A stretch of DNA of 64,000 nt from Kibdelosporangium philippinense (GTDB lineage: Bacteria > Actinomycetota > Actinomycetes > Mycobacteriales > Pseudonocardiaceae), in NCBI RefSeq assembly GCF_021390435.2, contig NZ_JAJVCN010000001.1:2294001-2358000 (forward strand). Direction: 5' to 3'. Within the stretch, counting starts at the first letter, position 1. Each line of letters starts with the position of its first letter. Below are positions 54,446 through 63,508 of the stretch, in pieces. Made by a program: the position numbers and the translations under genes. Below the pieces are notes generated by a model. That model saw only the letters and a list, made by a program, of their open reading frames with translations, had not been told where the DNA came from and ran no database searches.

Positions 54446-55622
54446 AAGATCTTTCGGTAATAGGGTGAGTCGTTGCGGGTGATTCGCCTTGCCTGGTAGG
54501 ACAATCGTGGTGTGCCAGAACCGTCACGATCGGCCGGCCAGCGTCGGAAAGGCCGTAGCAGCAAGAAAGTAGCTGCCCGCCGTGATTTTGAGGCGTTGCG
54601 AGAACGTCGGATGCGGGCAGCGGAGATGTTCGACCGCGGCAAGCGGCAGGTCGATGTGGTGGTGGAGTTGGGAGTCTCGGCGCAGACCGCCTCACGGTGG
54701 CACCGGGCGTGGTCGGCCGGCGGACGGCAGGCATTGGCCGGGGCTGGCCGTGCCGGGCGGCTGCCCAAGCTGACCGACGAGCAGGTGGCCGAGGTGGCCG
54801 GCGCGCTGGCGCAGGGACCGAAGGCGAACGGATTCCCGACCGACATGTGGACACTGGCACGGGTGGCCAAGGTCATCGAGAAACTCACCGGGGTGCGGTA
54901 CTCGCAAACCCAGACCTGGACGATCCTGCGCGAGCGGCTGGGCTGGAGCAGGCAGCGTCCCGCCCGCCGCGCCACCGAACGCGACCAGGAGGCCATCGAC
55001 AGGTGGGTGAAAAAGGAGTGGCCACGCATAAAAAAAGCGCCCGGCGCCGAGGGGCCTGGATCTGCTTCCAGGACGAGTCCGGATTCTCCCTGCTGCCCGT
55101 AGTACGGGCCACCTGGGCGCCACGCGGCCAGACACCGGTGCTGACCCACCGGTTCTCCTGGAAACGCCTGTCGATGTCCGGCGCGCTGGCCTACCGACCC
55201 GACCGCAGCGAGGCGGTGTTCGTGTTCGGCATCAAAGAAGGCGCCTACAACACCGCCTCGCTGATCGAGTTCCTCACCGCTCTGCACGAGCACCTCGACG
55301 GCCAGAAAGTCACCCTGATCTGGGACGGCCTGCCCGCCCACCGATCGAACGACATGAAGGCATGGCTGACCACCCAACGACACTGGCTGCACGTGGAACC
55401 GTTGCCCGGCTACGCCCCCGACCTCAACCCGATGGAAACGGTATGGGGCAACGTCAAAGCACGCGAACTGGCCAACTTGTGCCCCGACACCCTCGACGAA
55501 GCCCACACCGCCGCGCAGGCCGGCCTGGAACGCGTCGGCAGCAGCTACCAACTGTGCTTCAACTTCCTCGACCACACCGGCCTTTCCCTATGACATAACT
55601 CACTCAAATACCGAAAGGTCTT
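54446..55622 (+). mobile_element. IS630-family insertion sequence, copy 2
   Basis: 1177 bp with ends AAGATCTTTCGGTA and the complement AAGACCTTTCGGTA. TA is duplicated at 54444-54445 and 55623-55624 inside the IS5 copy. Confidence 0.9.
54512..55593 (+). CDS. IS630-family transposase, -1 frameshift at an A7 run
   Basis: Frame 1 (54512-55102) has the HTH domains (RQVDVVVELGVSAQTASRWHRAW; WTLARVAKVIEKLTGVRYS). Frame 2 (to 55593) has the DDE core: Asp in WICFQDESG, Asp in LIWDGLPAH, Glu in YAPDLNPMETVW. They join at CATAAAAAAAGCG (~55026-55038), where seven A allow a -1 slip and give HKKSARRRGAWICF. The placement between the HTH and DDE parts matches copy 1 and supports programmed frameshifting. 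Confidence 0.85.
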
Positions 55623-55625
55623 TAG

Positions 55626-56477
55626 TTAGGCAAGAATGTCTGCTTTGGGTGGATCGTTTCGCCAGGTTTGGGTGGATTCCCCGGTCAGGGTGCGGCTCAT
55701 TATGTTAGTCATCGCCCAGTGGACCATCGTGCGCGACCGCTGGGGCAGGGCTTCGTAGTCGCGCGCGAGTCGGCGGTGTTGCATCAGCCAGCCCAGACTG
55801 CGCTCCACTACCCACCGCCGGGGCAACACGTGGAATCCCTTGGCAGAAGGGCGTTTGACGACCTCAACCCGGATACCCCGCTGGGCTCCATGACGGATGA
55901 CTGTGTTGTTGTAGCCACCGTCCACCCATGCCGCCGACACGGTCGGATGCGCAGCGGCGAGATGATCGAGAACCTGTTGCCCGCCAGCGGAATCCTGCAC
56001 CGACGCCGCGGTCACGATTACCGCCAGCAGCAGGCCGAGCACATCGGTGGCGATGTGCCGTTTGCGGCCCTTGATCTTCTTGCCCGCGTCGATACCCTGA
56101 CTGGATTCGCTGACATTGCAGGAGGTTTTCACGCTCTGCGAGTCGATGATCGCCGCCGTCGGGGCAGCAGCGCGGCCTTTCGCGACGCGGACTTGGTCAC
56201 GCAACAGGTCATGCAGCGTTTCCGTTGTGCCATCGGCTTCCCACTTGGCGTAGTAGTCATAAACCGTCTTGCAGGGCGGGAAGTCGTGCGGCAGATACTC
56301 CCAGGCGATCCCGGTCCGGCACACGTACAGGATCGCGTTCACGATCTCCCGCAAGTCATGCACGCGCATCACGGTTCCCGGCCCACGCCGGGCAGCACGC
56401 CACGCCGTCAGCGTTGGCTCGATCAACGCCCAGCGAGCATCGGACAAGTCGCTGCGGTACGCACGCCGGGACCCCAC
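55626..56477 (-). CDS. IS5-family DDE transposase (copy 3)
   Basis: Product of 283 residues, identical to that of 9501-10352 (see there for motifs). The gene itself is not interrupted because the IS630 copy lies beyond its 3' end. Confidence 0.92.
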   Translation of the reverse strand: MGSRRAYRSDLSDARWALIEPTLTAWRAARRGPGTVMRVHDLREIVNAILYVCRTGIAWEYLPHDFPPCKTVYDYYAKWEADGTTETLHDLLRDQVRVAKGRAAAPTAAIIDSQSVKTSCNVSESSQGIDAGKKIKGRKRHIATDVLGLLLAVIVTAASVQDSAGGQQVLDHLAAAHPTVSAAWVDGGYNNTVIRHGAQRGIRVEVVKRPSAKGFHVLPRRWVVERSLGWLMQHRRLARDYEALPQRSRTMVHWAMTNIMSRTLTGESTQTWRNDPPKADILA

Positions 56478-56544
56478 AAGTTGATCAAGGTATCAGCCGT
56501 CACCCGACACAGACATATCGCCCCAACCAAGATCAGATGCCCTC

Positions 56545-57198
56545 TTAGGGTCCTGTGACCAGTCCCTCACGAACGGCCCACAACGCGGCCTGGGTACGGG
56601 ACGTCAAGCCCAGTTTGGACAGTACGTTCGACACGTGCGTCCGCGCGGTTCGCTCGCTGATCATCAACGCGTCCGCGATGTCCCTATTGGACTGTCCTTT
56701 TGCGACAAGAATGAGAATTTCCCGCTCTCGTGGGGTAAGCGCGGTCGCTGTGCGGTGCGGCGAGACCAGAGACCGGGTGAGCGTCCTGGCGACGGCAGGA
56801 TCGAGATGGACCTGGCCGCGCTTGGCGGCACGAACCGCCGCACCCACCTGGTCGGCCTCAGCGTCCTTCAGCAAGTAACCCGCCGCGCCGGCCTCCAAGG
56901 CCACGTGGACACGTTCGGCTTCGCTGAAGCTGGTCAACGCGACGACCTCGACCCCGGGATACCGCTGCTTGATCGCCTTGGTGGCCGCGATGCCGTCCAG
57001 ACGCGGCATGAGCAGGTCCATCAGCACGACGTCCGGCAGATCGCCAGCGGCCGCGCAGATGGCGAGCTGGTCCAGAGCGGCTTGACCGTCGGCGGCTTCG
57101 CCTTGCACCTCGATGTCGTCGAGCATCTCGAAGAACGCGCGCATGCCACGCCGGACCACCGCGTGGTCGTCGACAAGGAAGACCCGGATCGGGCTCAT
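56545..57198 (-). CDS. NarL/LuxR-family response regulator of the SSS-kinase pair
   Basis: Product of 217 residues from ATG 57198, overlapping the kinase stop (57195) as ATGA. Receiver with DD (10-11), phospho-acceptor Asp61 in VVLMDLLMPRLDG and Lys in YLLKDAEAD; C-terminal GerE HTH (LTPREREILILVAKGQSNRDIADALMISERTARTHV). Its stop TAA is the TTA duplication of IS5 copy 3, so the insertion happened exactly at the stop codon without changing the protein. Confidence 0.9.
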   Translation of the reverse strand: MSPIRVFLVDDHAVVRRGMRAFFEMLDDIEVQGEAADGQAALDQLAICAAAGDLPDVVLMDLLMPRLDGIAATKAIKQRYPGVEVVALTSFSEAERVHVALEAGAAGYLLKDAEADQVGAAVRAAKRGQVHLDPAVARTLTRSLVSPHRTATALTPREREILILVAKGQSNRDIADALMISERTARTHVSNVLSKLGLTSRTQAALWAVREGLVTGP

Positions 57199-59720
57199 CG
57201 TGCGCGCTCCTCCAGCTCAGCGTCGTCAGTCTTGGCAGCGTCCGGTACCACGAGCCGGACGGTGGTCGATCCCGTTGGACAGCTGTCGATCATCAACTGG
57301 CCGCCGATCCGGCGCATCCGTTCACGCATCCCGGTCAGCCCAAGCCCGGCGATGTGCGGCGCGGCCGGGTCGAAGCCCGTCCCGTCGTCGGCCACCTCGA
57401 TCACCAGGTCGCCGTCGAGCGTCAGCCGGACCTCGATCCGGCTCGGGCTGGCGTGCTTCACGCAGTTGTGCATCGCTTCCTGCACCACGCGGAACAGCTC
57501 TTCTTCCCGGAAAGCACTGAGCGGCAGCCGTTCCTGCGGCGCGATGACCTCGACCCGCAGGTTCTCACGTACCGCGATCGCCGACGCGCCCTTGCGGATC
57601 GCGGACACCAGCCCTTCTTCGTGCAATGTGTCCGGACGCAGCTGGAACAACGCGCCGCGCATCTCGGCCAGCGCGCCTTGGGTGAGGTTTCGCAACTCGG
57701 CCAGGCCGCGCGTAACGGGACCGTTGGGGTCCGCGCCTTCCTTCTGCGCGGCCAGTTCGACCGCGCGGGTGTAGAGCGTCATCGAGAACAGTGCCTGGGA
57801 GACCGAGTCGTGCAGTTCACGGGCCAGCCGGTGGCGCTCCTCAAGCGTCGCGACCTGTGAGGCCTCGTCGATCATCTCCATCACCTCCTCGACGCCAAGC
57901 TGTTCCTCGCCAGCCACCGACGCGATCATGATCCGTGCCGAGGCGATGCCGATCGATCCGGCCAGTTCGGTCTCGGCCTGCCGGATCTGCTCGGGGTCCG
58001 CCTTGGCATTCGACGGTCCGTCGATTGTCCGGCCAAACCGCGCCAACAGGGAACGCAACTCGCCGATGGTCACCCCGGCGTACCAAGCCCGAGTCTCCAC
58101 CGGATCGGCCAGCGCGTTGACGAACTGCACCGCTTGGGCGCGTTCGGCGACGTTCGGCCGCTGTATCAACGAAATGCAAACGTACGCACCGATGTTGACG
58201 AGCATGCTCCAGAACATGGCGTGGCTGACGCTGTCCATCCCGCTGATGCCGAACAACTGCTGCGGCCGCAGCGCGGAAATCCCGAACGGACCGTCACGCA
58301 GGAAGGCGCCAGGCAGCCACGACGGCAGCAGCAATGTGTACGCCCACACCATGAATCCGCCGACCAGCCCGACGAGCGCGCCGTCGCGTGTCCCGCCTTT
58401 CCAGAACAGCCCGCCGAGCACCGCAGGCGCGAACTGGGCCATCGCGGCGAACGAAACGAGGCCGATCGACACCAGCGCCGAACCCTCGCCTGCGAACCGG
58501 AAGGACGCGTACCCGAGCAGCATCACCAGCACGATGGTCGCCCGGCGCGCGAGCAAGATCAGTTTGCCGAGGTCGCGGCGCTGCACGAACTTCGGCGCGC
58601 CCCGCAGCAACGTGGGCATCACCAGCGAGTTCGAGACCATTGTGCTCAACGCGACCATCTCGACGATGATCATCCCGGTGGCCGCACTGAGCCCGCCGAT
58701 GAACACCAACAGCGTCAACGCACCCTGCCCGGCGTCCATCGGCAGCGTCAGGACGTAGGTGTCCGGGTTCGCCGAAGGCCCAAGGCGTAGCAACCCGCCC
58801 GCCGCGATCGGCAGCACGAAAATGTTGATGACCAACAGGTACAACGGGAACAGCCACATCGCCCGCTTCAGGTGCCGCTCGTCGACGTTCTCCACCACGC
58901 CGACCTGCCACTGCCTCGGCAACAGCACGCTCGCCAACGCGGCCAGCACAATCAGCCACGCCCACGTCCCAGTCTCGGTACCCAGAGTGAACAATGTGGA
59001 CAGATTTGCCTGCGCGGCTTGGCTGAACAGGTCGCCGAAGCCGCCGTAGAGGCCGAAAGTGACGAAGATGCCCGCTGCGACGAACGCGACCAGTTTGACC
59101 ACCGACTCGAAGGCGATCGCCGCGACCATGCCCTCATGCCGCTCGGTGGCGTCCAGATGCCTTGTGCCGAACAGGATCGTGAATCCGGCCAGCAGCAGGG
59201 CCACGTACAGCGCGGTGTCCTGGAACATCGGCACGTGCCCGGTCGTCGGCTGGCCGCGGATGATCTCGAACGTCGCCGAGACCGCTTTGAGCTGCAGCGC
59301 GATGTACGGCACGATCCCGATCGCGGCGATCACCGTCACCAGGCCGCCGAGCACGCTGCTTTTGCCGTAGCGCGCGGAGATGAAGTCGGCCATCGAGGTG
59401 ATCCGGTTGCGTTTGCTGATCCGGATGATCCGCCGCAACACCAGCCAGCCCAACGCCATCATCAGCGTCGGGCCGAGATACGTGGTCAGGAAGCCGAGTC
59501 CGTCGGTCGCCGCACGGCCGACACTGCCGTAATACGTCCACGAGGTGGCGAAAACCGCAAGGGATAACGCATACGTTGTGCCGGAGTTGATCACGCTGCG
59601 GCCCGCGTCGGCGCGCCGGTCACCGTAGAACGCCACCGCGAACAGAATGCCGAGGTAGGCGATCGAGGCCGTGACCACGACCCAGGTCTGCAACACCACG
59701 TCATCCTGACTTTCCGACAA
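57195..59720 (-). CDS. Sensor histidine kinase with N-terminal sodium/solute symporter domain
   Basis: Product of 841 residues. Residues ~10-500 form an SSS-family (SLC5-type) transporter with about 13 helices (ISKRNRITSMADFISARYGK is a family mark). A linker follows. HisKA_3 dimerisation/phospho-acceptor is ERHRLARELHDSVSQ (His637), and the HATPase is EAMHNCVKHA (N box), VADDGTGFDP (G1) and GLGLTGMRERM (G2). The transporter part probably senses or imports an organic solute and passes the signal to the kinase, as in CbrA-like sensors. The downstream regulator overlaps by four bases and the upstream small membrane gene by 20. Confidence 0.88.
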   Translation of the reverse strand: MSESQDDVVLQTWVVVTASIAYLGILFAVAFYGDRRADAGRSVINSGTTYALSLAVFATSWTYYGSVGRAATDGLGFLTTYLGPTLMMALGWLVLRRIIRISKRNRITSMADFISARYGKSSVLGGLVTVIAAIGIVPYIALQLKAVSATFEIIRGQPTTGHVPMFQDTALYVALLLAGFTILFGTRHLDATERHEGMVAAIAFESVVKLVAFVAAGIFVTFGLYGGFGDLFSQAAQANLSTLFTLGTETGTWAWLIVLAALASVLLPRQWQVGVVENVDERHLKRAMWLFPLYLLVINIFVLPIAAGGLLRLGPSANPDTYVLTLPMDAGQGALTLLVFIGGLSAATGMIIVEMVALSTMVSNSLVMPTLLRGAPKFVQRRDLGKLILLARRATIVLVMLLGYASFRFAGEGSALVSIGLVSFAAMAQFAPAVLGGLFWKGGTRDGALVGLVGGFMVWAYTLLLPSWLPGAFLRDGPFGISALRPQQLFGISGMDSVSHAMFWSMLVNIGAYVCISLIQRPNVAERAQAVQFVNALADPVETRAWYAGVTIGELRSLLARFGRTIDGPSNAKADPEQIRQAETELAGSIGIASARIMIASVAGEEQLGVEEVMEMIDEASQVATLEERHRLARELHDSVSQALFSMTLYTRAVELAAQKEGADPNGPVTRGLAELRNLTQGALAEMRGALFQLRPDTLHEEGLVSAIRKGASAIAVRENLRVEVIAPQERLPLSAFREEELFRVVQEAMHNCVKHASPSRIEVRLTLDGDLVIEVADDGTGFDPAAPHIAGLGLTGMRERMRRIGGQLMIDSCPTGSTTVRLVVPDAAKTDDAELEERAR

Positions 59721-59928
59721 GGACGGCGATCACGCCGATGATCACCGCCCACACCACGAACAGATACACCCAGATCACCGGAAGGCCGAAAATCTGCCCG
59801 CCGGTGTTGAAAGCGGAGAGCAACGGCGGCATCAACAGAACGAAACCGAATACCGCGACAACGGCCAGTCCGGTGGCCAGCCGCCCGCCGGTCACCGGGC
59901 GGGAAGGTCGCTTCTTGTCGCGTCGCAT
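59701..59928 (-). CDS. Small two-helix membrane protein, partner of the SSS kinase
   Basis: Product of 75 residues from ATG 59928 (GGTGGTGGAG upstream). A basic N-terminus (MRRDKKRPSRPVTGGR) and two hydrophobic helices. It overlaps the kinase start by 20 bases. Small two-helix proteins often precede SSS transporters and are thought to be auxiliary subunits. Confidence 0.65.
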   Translation of the reverse strand: MRRDKKRPSRPVTGGRLATGLAVVAVFGFVLLMPPLLSAFNTGGQIFGLPVIWVYLFVVWAVIIGVIAVLVGKSG

Positions 59929-59982
59929 CTCCACCACCCAGTAATGGGAGAAAAGTCGCGAGCCGAGCCTAGAGCTCGGATG

Positions 59983-60007
59983 TCCACTTTGCGAGTGGAT
60001 GTTGACA
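59983..60007. promoter_or_regulatory. Candidate regulatory site and -35 box between divergent operons
   Basis: Inverted repeat TCCACT...AGTGGA (59983-59999, 5-bp spacer) lies directly before TTGACA (60002-60007), upstream of the P450 start at 60084. No convincing -10 was found, so this is weak. Confidence 0.28.
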
Positions 60008-60083
60008 CTTCTTGTGCGCGGGTTGTTCCGCGCGGCAGAACGACACATGGACCGGTTCATTCTCGCTGCCCACACTCGGTGCC

Positions 60084-61409
60084 ATGACGGCCACAATGAC
60101 CAGCCCATTCACGTTCGCCGAGGCAAAAGGCGCGCTTCCGGTCCTCGGGCACGTCGGCAAACTGCTGCGCGACCCCCGTAAGTTCCTGATGTCCTTGCCC
60201 GCACAGGGAGATCTCGTCCGGATCCGGCTTGGCACCAGCAAGGCCTACCTGGTCTGCAATGCCGAGCTGACCCATCAGGTCCTGGTCAACGACCGGGTCT
60301 TCGACAAGGGCGGGCCGTTCGTGGACCGGTTGCGCGAGTTCATCGGGGAAAGCGTGTCGACGTGTCCGCGTCACGAACACCGGCGCCAGCGGCGGTTGAT
60401 GCAGCCCGCATTTCACCCGAATAGGCTCACCCACTACGCGGAGTTGATGAAAACGGAAACCGTCGTTGTCACCAATTCATGGCAACACGGTGAAGTACTC
60501 GATGTGTATGCCGCGATGCAGGCGATCACCACGAAGATCGCCGCCAGGACGATGTTCGCCGCGCCCGCGTCGGCCGCGTTGATCGAGGACGCTTATGACG
60601 CGCTGAACGAAATCATGACCGGCGCGGGCAAACGCATGCTCATCCCACCTCCGCTTGACAAGCTGCCAACCCGATCGAAACGCCGATACGACCGCGCGAG
60701 AAAACGGATCAGGGAGATCACCGACCAATTGATCACCGACTACCGCTCGGCCGGCGTCGATCACCAGGACCTGATGTCGATGCTGCTGGCGCTGGACGAG
60801 GATGGCGGCGCGCTGTCGGAGGAGGAGATCTCCAACCAGGTCGTCACCCTTTTCCTTGGTGGCGTGGAAACGGTGGCCTCCACATTGGGCTGGGCCTTGT
60901 GCGTGCTGGCGTTGCAGCCGGAGATCCAGGACAGGCTGCACGCGGAGGTCGACGCCATCGGGCCGTCGCCATCACTCGAGGATCTCGAGAACATGCCGTA
61001 CGCCAAGGGAATCATCAGCGAGTCGCTGCGGATGTACCCGCCAGGCTGGCTGCTGACCCGGGAGACCACGAAGGACAGCACGCTCGGCGGCGTGGACATC
61101 CCGGCGGGCAGCACGATCATTTACAGCCCGTTCGTGCTGGGCAACCGTTCGGACCTGTTCGAGGATCCCGAGCGGTTCGACCCGGACCGGCACGCGAAAC
61201 GACCGGCCAAGGGCTCGTTCGTGCCGTTCGGCGAGGGTCCGCGCAAGTGCATCGGCGACACGTTCACGATGGTCGAGGCGCCTTTGGTGCTCGCGATGAT
61301 CGCGGCGAAGTGGCGAATCGAGCCGGTCGGCACGCAGATCAAGCCGCTTGAGCGGATGTCGCTGCTGCTCACGCCCCGCAACCTCAAGATCCGGCTGGTG
61401 GCGCGGTGA
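60084..61409 (+). CDS. Cytochrome P450 of the terpene operon
   Basis: Product of 441 residues from ATG 60084 (ATG 60096 also possible). I-helix LGGVETVAST (~257-266), K-helix ESLRMYPPG, PERF-like DPERFDPDRH, heme loop FGEGPRKCIG with Cys389. Class IV/CYP170-180-like appearance: the region between the helices resembles bacterial P450s that oxidise terpenes. The stop overlaps the next start as GTGA, so it is co-translated with the prenyl synthase. Probably hydroxylates the cyclase product. Confidence 0.88.
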   Translation: MTATMTSPFTFAEAKGALPVLGHVGKLLRDPRKFLMSLPAQGDLVRIRLGTSKAYLVCNAELTHQVLVNDRVFDKGGPFVDRLREFIGESVSTCPRHEHRRQRRLMQPAFHPNRLTHYAELMKTETVVVTNSWQHGEVLDVYAAMQAITTKIAARTMFAAPASAALIEDAYDALNEIMTGAGKRMLIPPPLDKLPTRSKRRYDRARKRIREITDQLITDYRSAGVDHQDLMSMLLALDEDGGALSEEEISNQVVTLFLGGVETVASTLGWALCVLALQPEIQDRLHAEVDAIGPSPSLEDLENMPYAKGIISESLRMYPPGWLLTRETTKDSTLGGVDIPAGSTIIYSPFVLGNRSDLFEDPERFDPDRHAKRPAKGSFVPFGEGPRKCIGDTFTMVEAPLVLAMIAAKWRIEPVGTQIKPLERMSLLLTPRNLKIRLVAR

Positions 61410-62398
61410 CGACACAACTGTCCTCGGCCGCGGAAGTCCTGGCGTGGAGCCGGGAAATGACCGACCCGGCGTTGCGTGACTGCGTTTCGAAACTGCCGTC
61501 GTCCATGCGCCGGATCGCCGGATACCACTTCGGCTGGTGGGACTCCACCGGCGCGATCACTCCCGGCAATGGTGCCGGTAAGGCCGTTCGCCCAGCGCTG
61601 GCACTCCTCGCGGCGCAGGCGTCCGGCGGAGACCCCGCCGCGGCTGTGCCCGCCGCGGTGGGGGTCGAACTCGTGCACAACTTCTCGTTGCTGCACGACG
61701 ATGTGATGGATCACGACCCGGTCCGGCGGCACCGGCCGACCGCGTGGACCGTGTTCGGCGTCGCGGACGCGATCCTGGCCGGTGACGCGATGCTGGCGTT
61801 GGCGATGTTGCACGTGTCGCACAACGCGGCCGCTGTTGAAGTGCTGAGCCGGTGCGTGATCGAGCTGTGTCAGGGCCAGTCCTGGGACGTGGAATTCGAG
61901 CAGCGCGACCGGGTTTCGCTGGCCGAGTGCTGCAAGATGGTGTCGTTCAAGACCGGGTCGCTGCTCGCGTCCGCGTGCACGCTCGGCGGGCTGCTTGGTG
62001 GCGGGGACAGCAGGCGGATCCGGCGGTTGCAGTCGTTTGGGCGTCACCTGGGTATGGCGTTCCAGCTCGTTGACGATCTGCTCGGGATCTGGGGCGATCC
62101 GGCGGTTACCGGGAAGCCTGTGCACGCGGATCTCGTGCGGCACAAGAAGTCCTTGCCGGTCGTCTTCGCATTGAATTCTGGAACGGCGGCAGGGGAGGAG
62201 CTTTTCGCGCTGTACCAAGGGGACTTCGATCCAGCCCATGCCGCTCGTCTGATTGAAGAGGCAGGCGGACGCGAGTGGGCGCGGGCGAAAGCCGATGAGG
62301 AAATGGACGCTGCGCTGAGCAACCTTCCTGGCTGCCAACAGGATGCCGCCGTCGCGCTGCACGAATTGGCCCGCATGATCACGTCCCGCGACCACTGA
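61406..62398 (+). CDS. Polyprenyl (probably geranylgeranyl) diphosphate synthase
   Basis: Product of 330 residues from GTG 61406. First Asp-rich motif DDVMD (98-102), second DDLLG (from 223), GKAVRPALALLA near the N-terminus. No two-residue insert in the first Asp-rich motif and Phe at position -5 are consistent with a C20 product, as in archaeal-type GGPP synthases; this is inference. It condenses IPP with allylic diphosphates to feed the cyclase next door. Confidence 0.83.
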   Translation: MTTQLSSAAEVLAWSREMTDPALRDCVSKLPSSMRRIAGYHFGWWDSTGAITPGNGAGKAVRPALALLAAQASGGDPAAAVPAAVGVELVHNFSLLHDDVMDHDPVRRHRPTAWTVFGVADAILAGDAMLALAMLHVSHNAAAVEVLSRCVIELCQGQSWDVEFEQRDRVSLAECCKMVSFKTGSLLASACTLGGLLGGGDSRRIRRLQSFGRHLGMAFQLVDDLLGIWGDPAVTGKPVHADLVRHKKSLPVVFALNSGTAAGEELFALYQGDFDPAHAARLIEEAGGREWARAKADEEMDAALSNLPGCQQDAAVALHELARMITSRDH

Positions 62399-62408
62399 AG
62401 GGTTCACA

Positions 62409-63455
62409 ATGGACATCGCTGAGACGACTGTGCTGTGGTGCCCGATGCCGCCAGGAATCCACCCTTCCTGGCGCCAGTGGGAACGCGACACCGTGGCGTG
62501 GATGGAAAGCTTCGACCTGGACGGCGAGCAGCGCGAAACGGGCAGGCTGCACAGTATTATCGCGGGCGAACTAGCCGGACGGACGATCCTGACCTCGGAC
62601 GACCCACCCGGCGCGCAGTTCTCGACCGACAGCCTGATGTGGCTCTTCGCCTTCGACGACGCCTACTGTGACGAAGGCCGCTACAGCCACAGTCCGTCCA
62701 CAATGGCCATGCTCGTCGCCGAGATGATCCGAATCGCCGAAACCGGCCGGACGACGTCGTCGAGCCCGCTCGCCCGTGCCCTGGCTGACCTGCGGCAACG
62801 TCTCGACACATTGACCGGCCCCGCGCCGACGGCCCGCTGGGTGCAGTCGATGAAGGGCTATTTGGGTTACCAGGTCTGGGAAGCCGCGTATCGCAGCACG
62901 AATACGATGCCGACCATTGACCAGTACGCGGTGGCGCGAATTCGCAACGGCAGTATGGAAGTCTGCGCGATGACCCTCGACATCGCGGAAGGAGATGAAG
63001 TCCCAGCCGACGAAATCGACCGGATGGACGTGCGAGCATTGATGGAAATGGCGTGCTCGCTGGTCGGCTGGGACAACGACATCGCTTCGTATTACAAGGA
63101 ACACAAGCGCAGCGGCGACAAACTCAACCTTGTCGACGTCATCGCGCATCAGCGAGGTGTCAGCCCGAGTGAGGCTTTGCCTGAGGCTGTCGCATTCCGG
63201 GACGCTGTGCTGGATTTGTACTTGCGGCTGCGTGACCAGGTTGTTGCCGGGCCGGAGACAATGCGGTACATCAGCGGGCTTTCCGCGTGGATACGGGGAA
63301 ATCTCGACTGGTCCGTGCACACTGCCCGATACCGCCGCCCGGATCGCCCGACCATCTCGGTCACGGACGACCCGGACTACGTCGTCGGCCCGTTCACGCC
63401 TCCACCGGGAATCGCCTGGTGGTGGGACCAACTGCGCACTTCCGTCGCAGCTTGA
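62409..63455 (+). CDS. Class I terpene synthase/cyclase
   Basis: Product of 348 residues from ATG 62409, 10 bp after the prenyl synthase. Aspartate-rich motif DDAYCDE (83-89), NSE triad NDIASYYKE (from Asn223), and a C-terminal RY-like dyad (TARYRRPDRP, near residue 303). Length and motifs fit bacterial mono-domain cyclases. With a C20-type synthase beside it, a diterpene is the first guess, but a sesquiterpene cannot be excluded. Product not predictable from motifs alone. Confidence 0.85.
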   Translation: MDIAETTVLWCPMPPGIHPSWRQWERDTVAWMESFDLDGEQRETGRLHSIIAGELAGRTILTSDDPPGAQFSTDSLMWLFAFDDAYCDEGRYSHSPSTMAMLVAEMIRIAETGRTTSSSPLARALADLRQRLDTLTGPAPTARWVQSMKGYLGYQVWEAAYRSTNTMPTIDQYAVARIRNGSMEVCAMTLDIAEGDEVPADEIDRMDVRALMEMACSLVGWDNDIASYYKEHKRSGDKLNLVDVIAHQRGVSPSEALPEAVAFRDAVLDLYLRLRDQVVAGPETMRYISGLSAWIRGNLDWSVHTARYRRPDRPTISVTDDPDYVVGPFTPPPGIAWWWDQLRTSVAA

Positions 63456-63456
63456 G

Positions 63457-63504
63457 CCTCGTGAGTGGTTATGCGCGTTAGAACGCGCATAACCACTCAC
63501 GAGG
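63457..63504. terminator. 48-bp palindromic bidirectional terminator
   Basis: Nearly the whole 48 bases are self-complementary: a 23-bp stem beginning CCTCGTGAGTGGTTATG with a 2-base loop (AG). It lies between the cyclase stop (63455) and the convergent TetR stop (63509). Confidence 0.85.
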
Positions 63505-63508
63505 TCCT

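Larger units (their letters stand above)
54429..56544 (-). mobile_element. IS5-family copy 3, with IS630 copy 2 inserted near one end
   Basis: Ends GAGGGCATCTGATCTT on both sides; TTA duplicated at 54426-54428 and 56545-56547. Without the IS630 insert it matches copy 1 in length and sequence. The outer TTA is also the complement of the stop codon of the response-regulator gene that ends at 56545. Confidence 0.9.
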
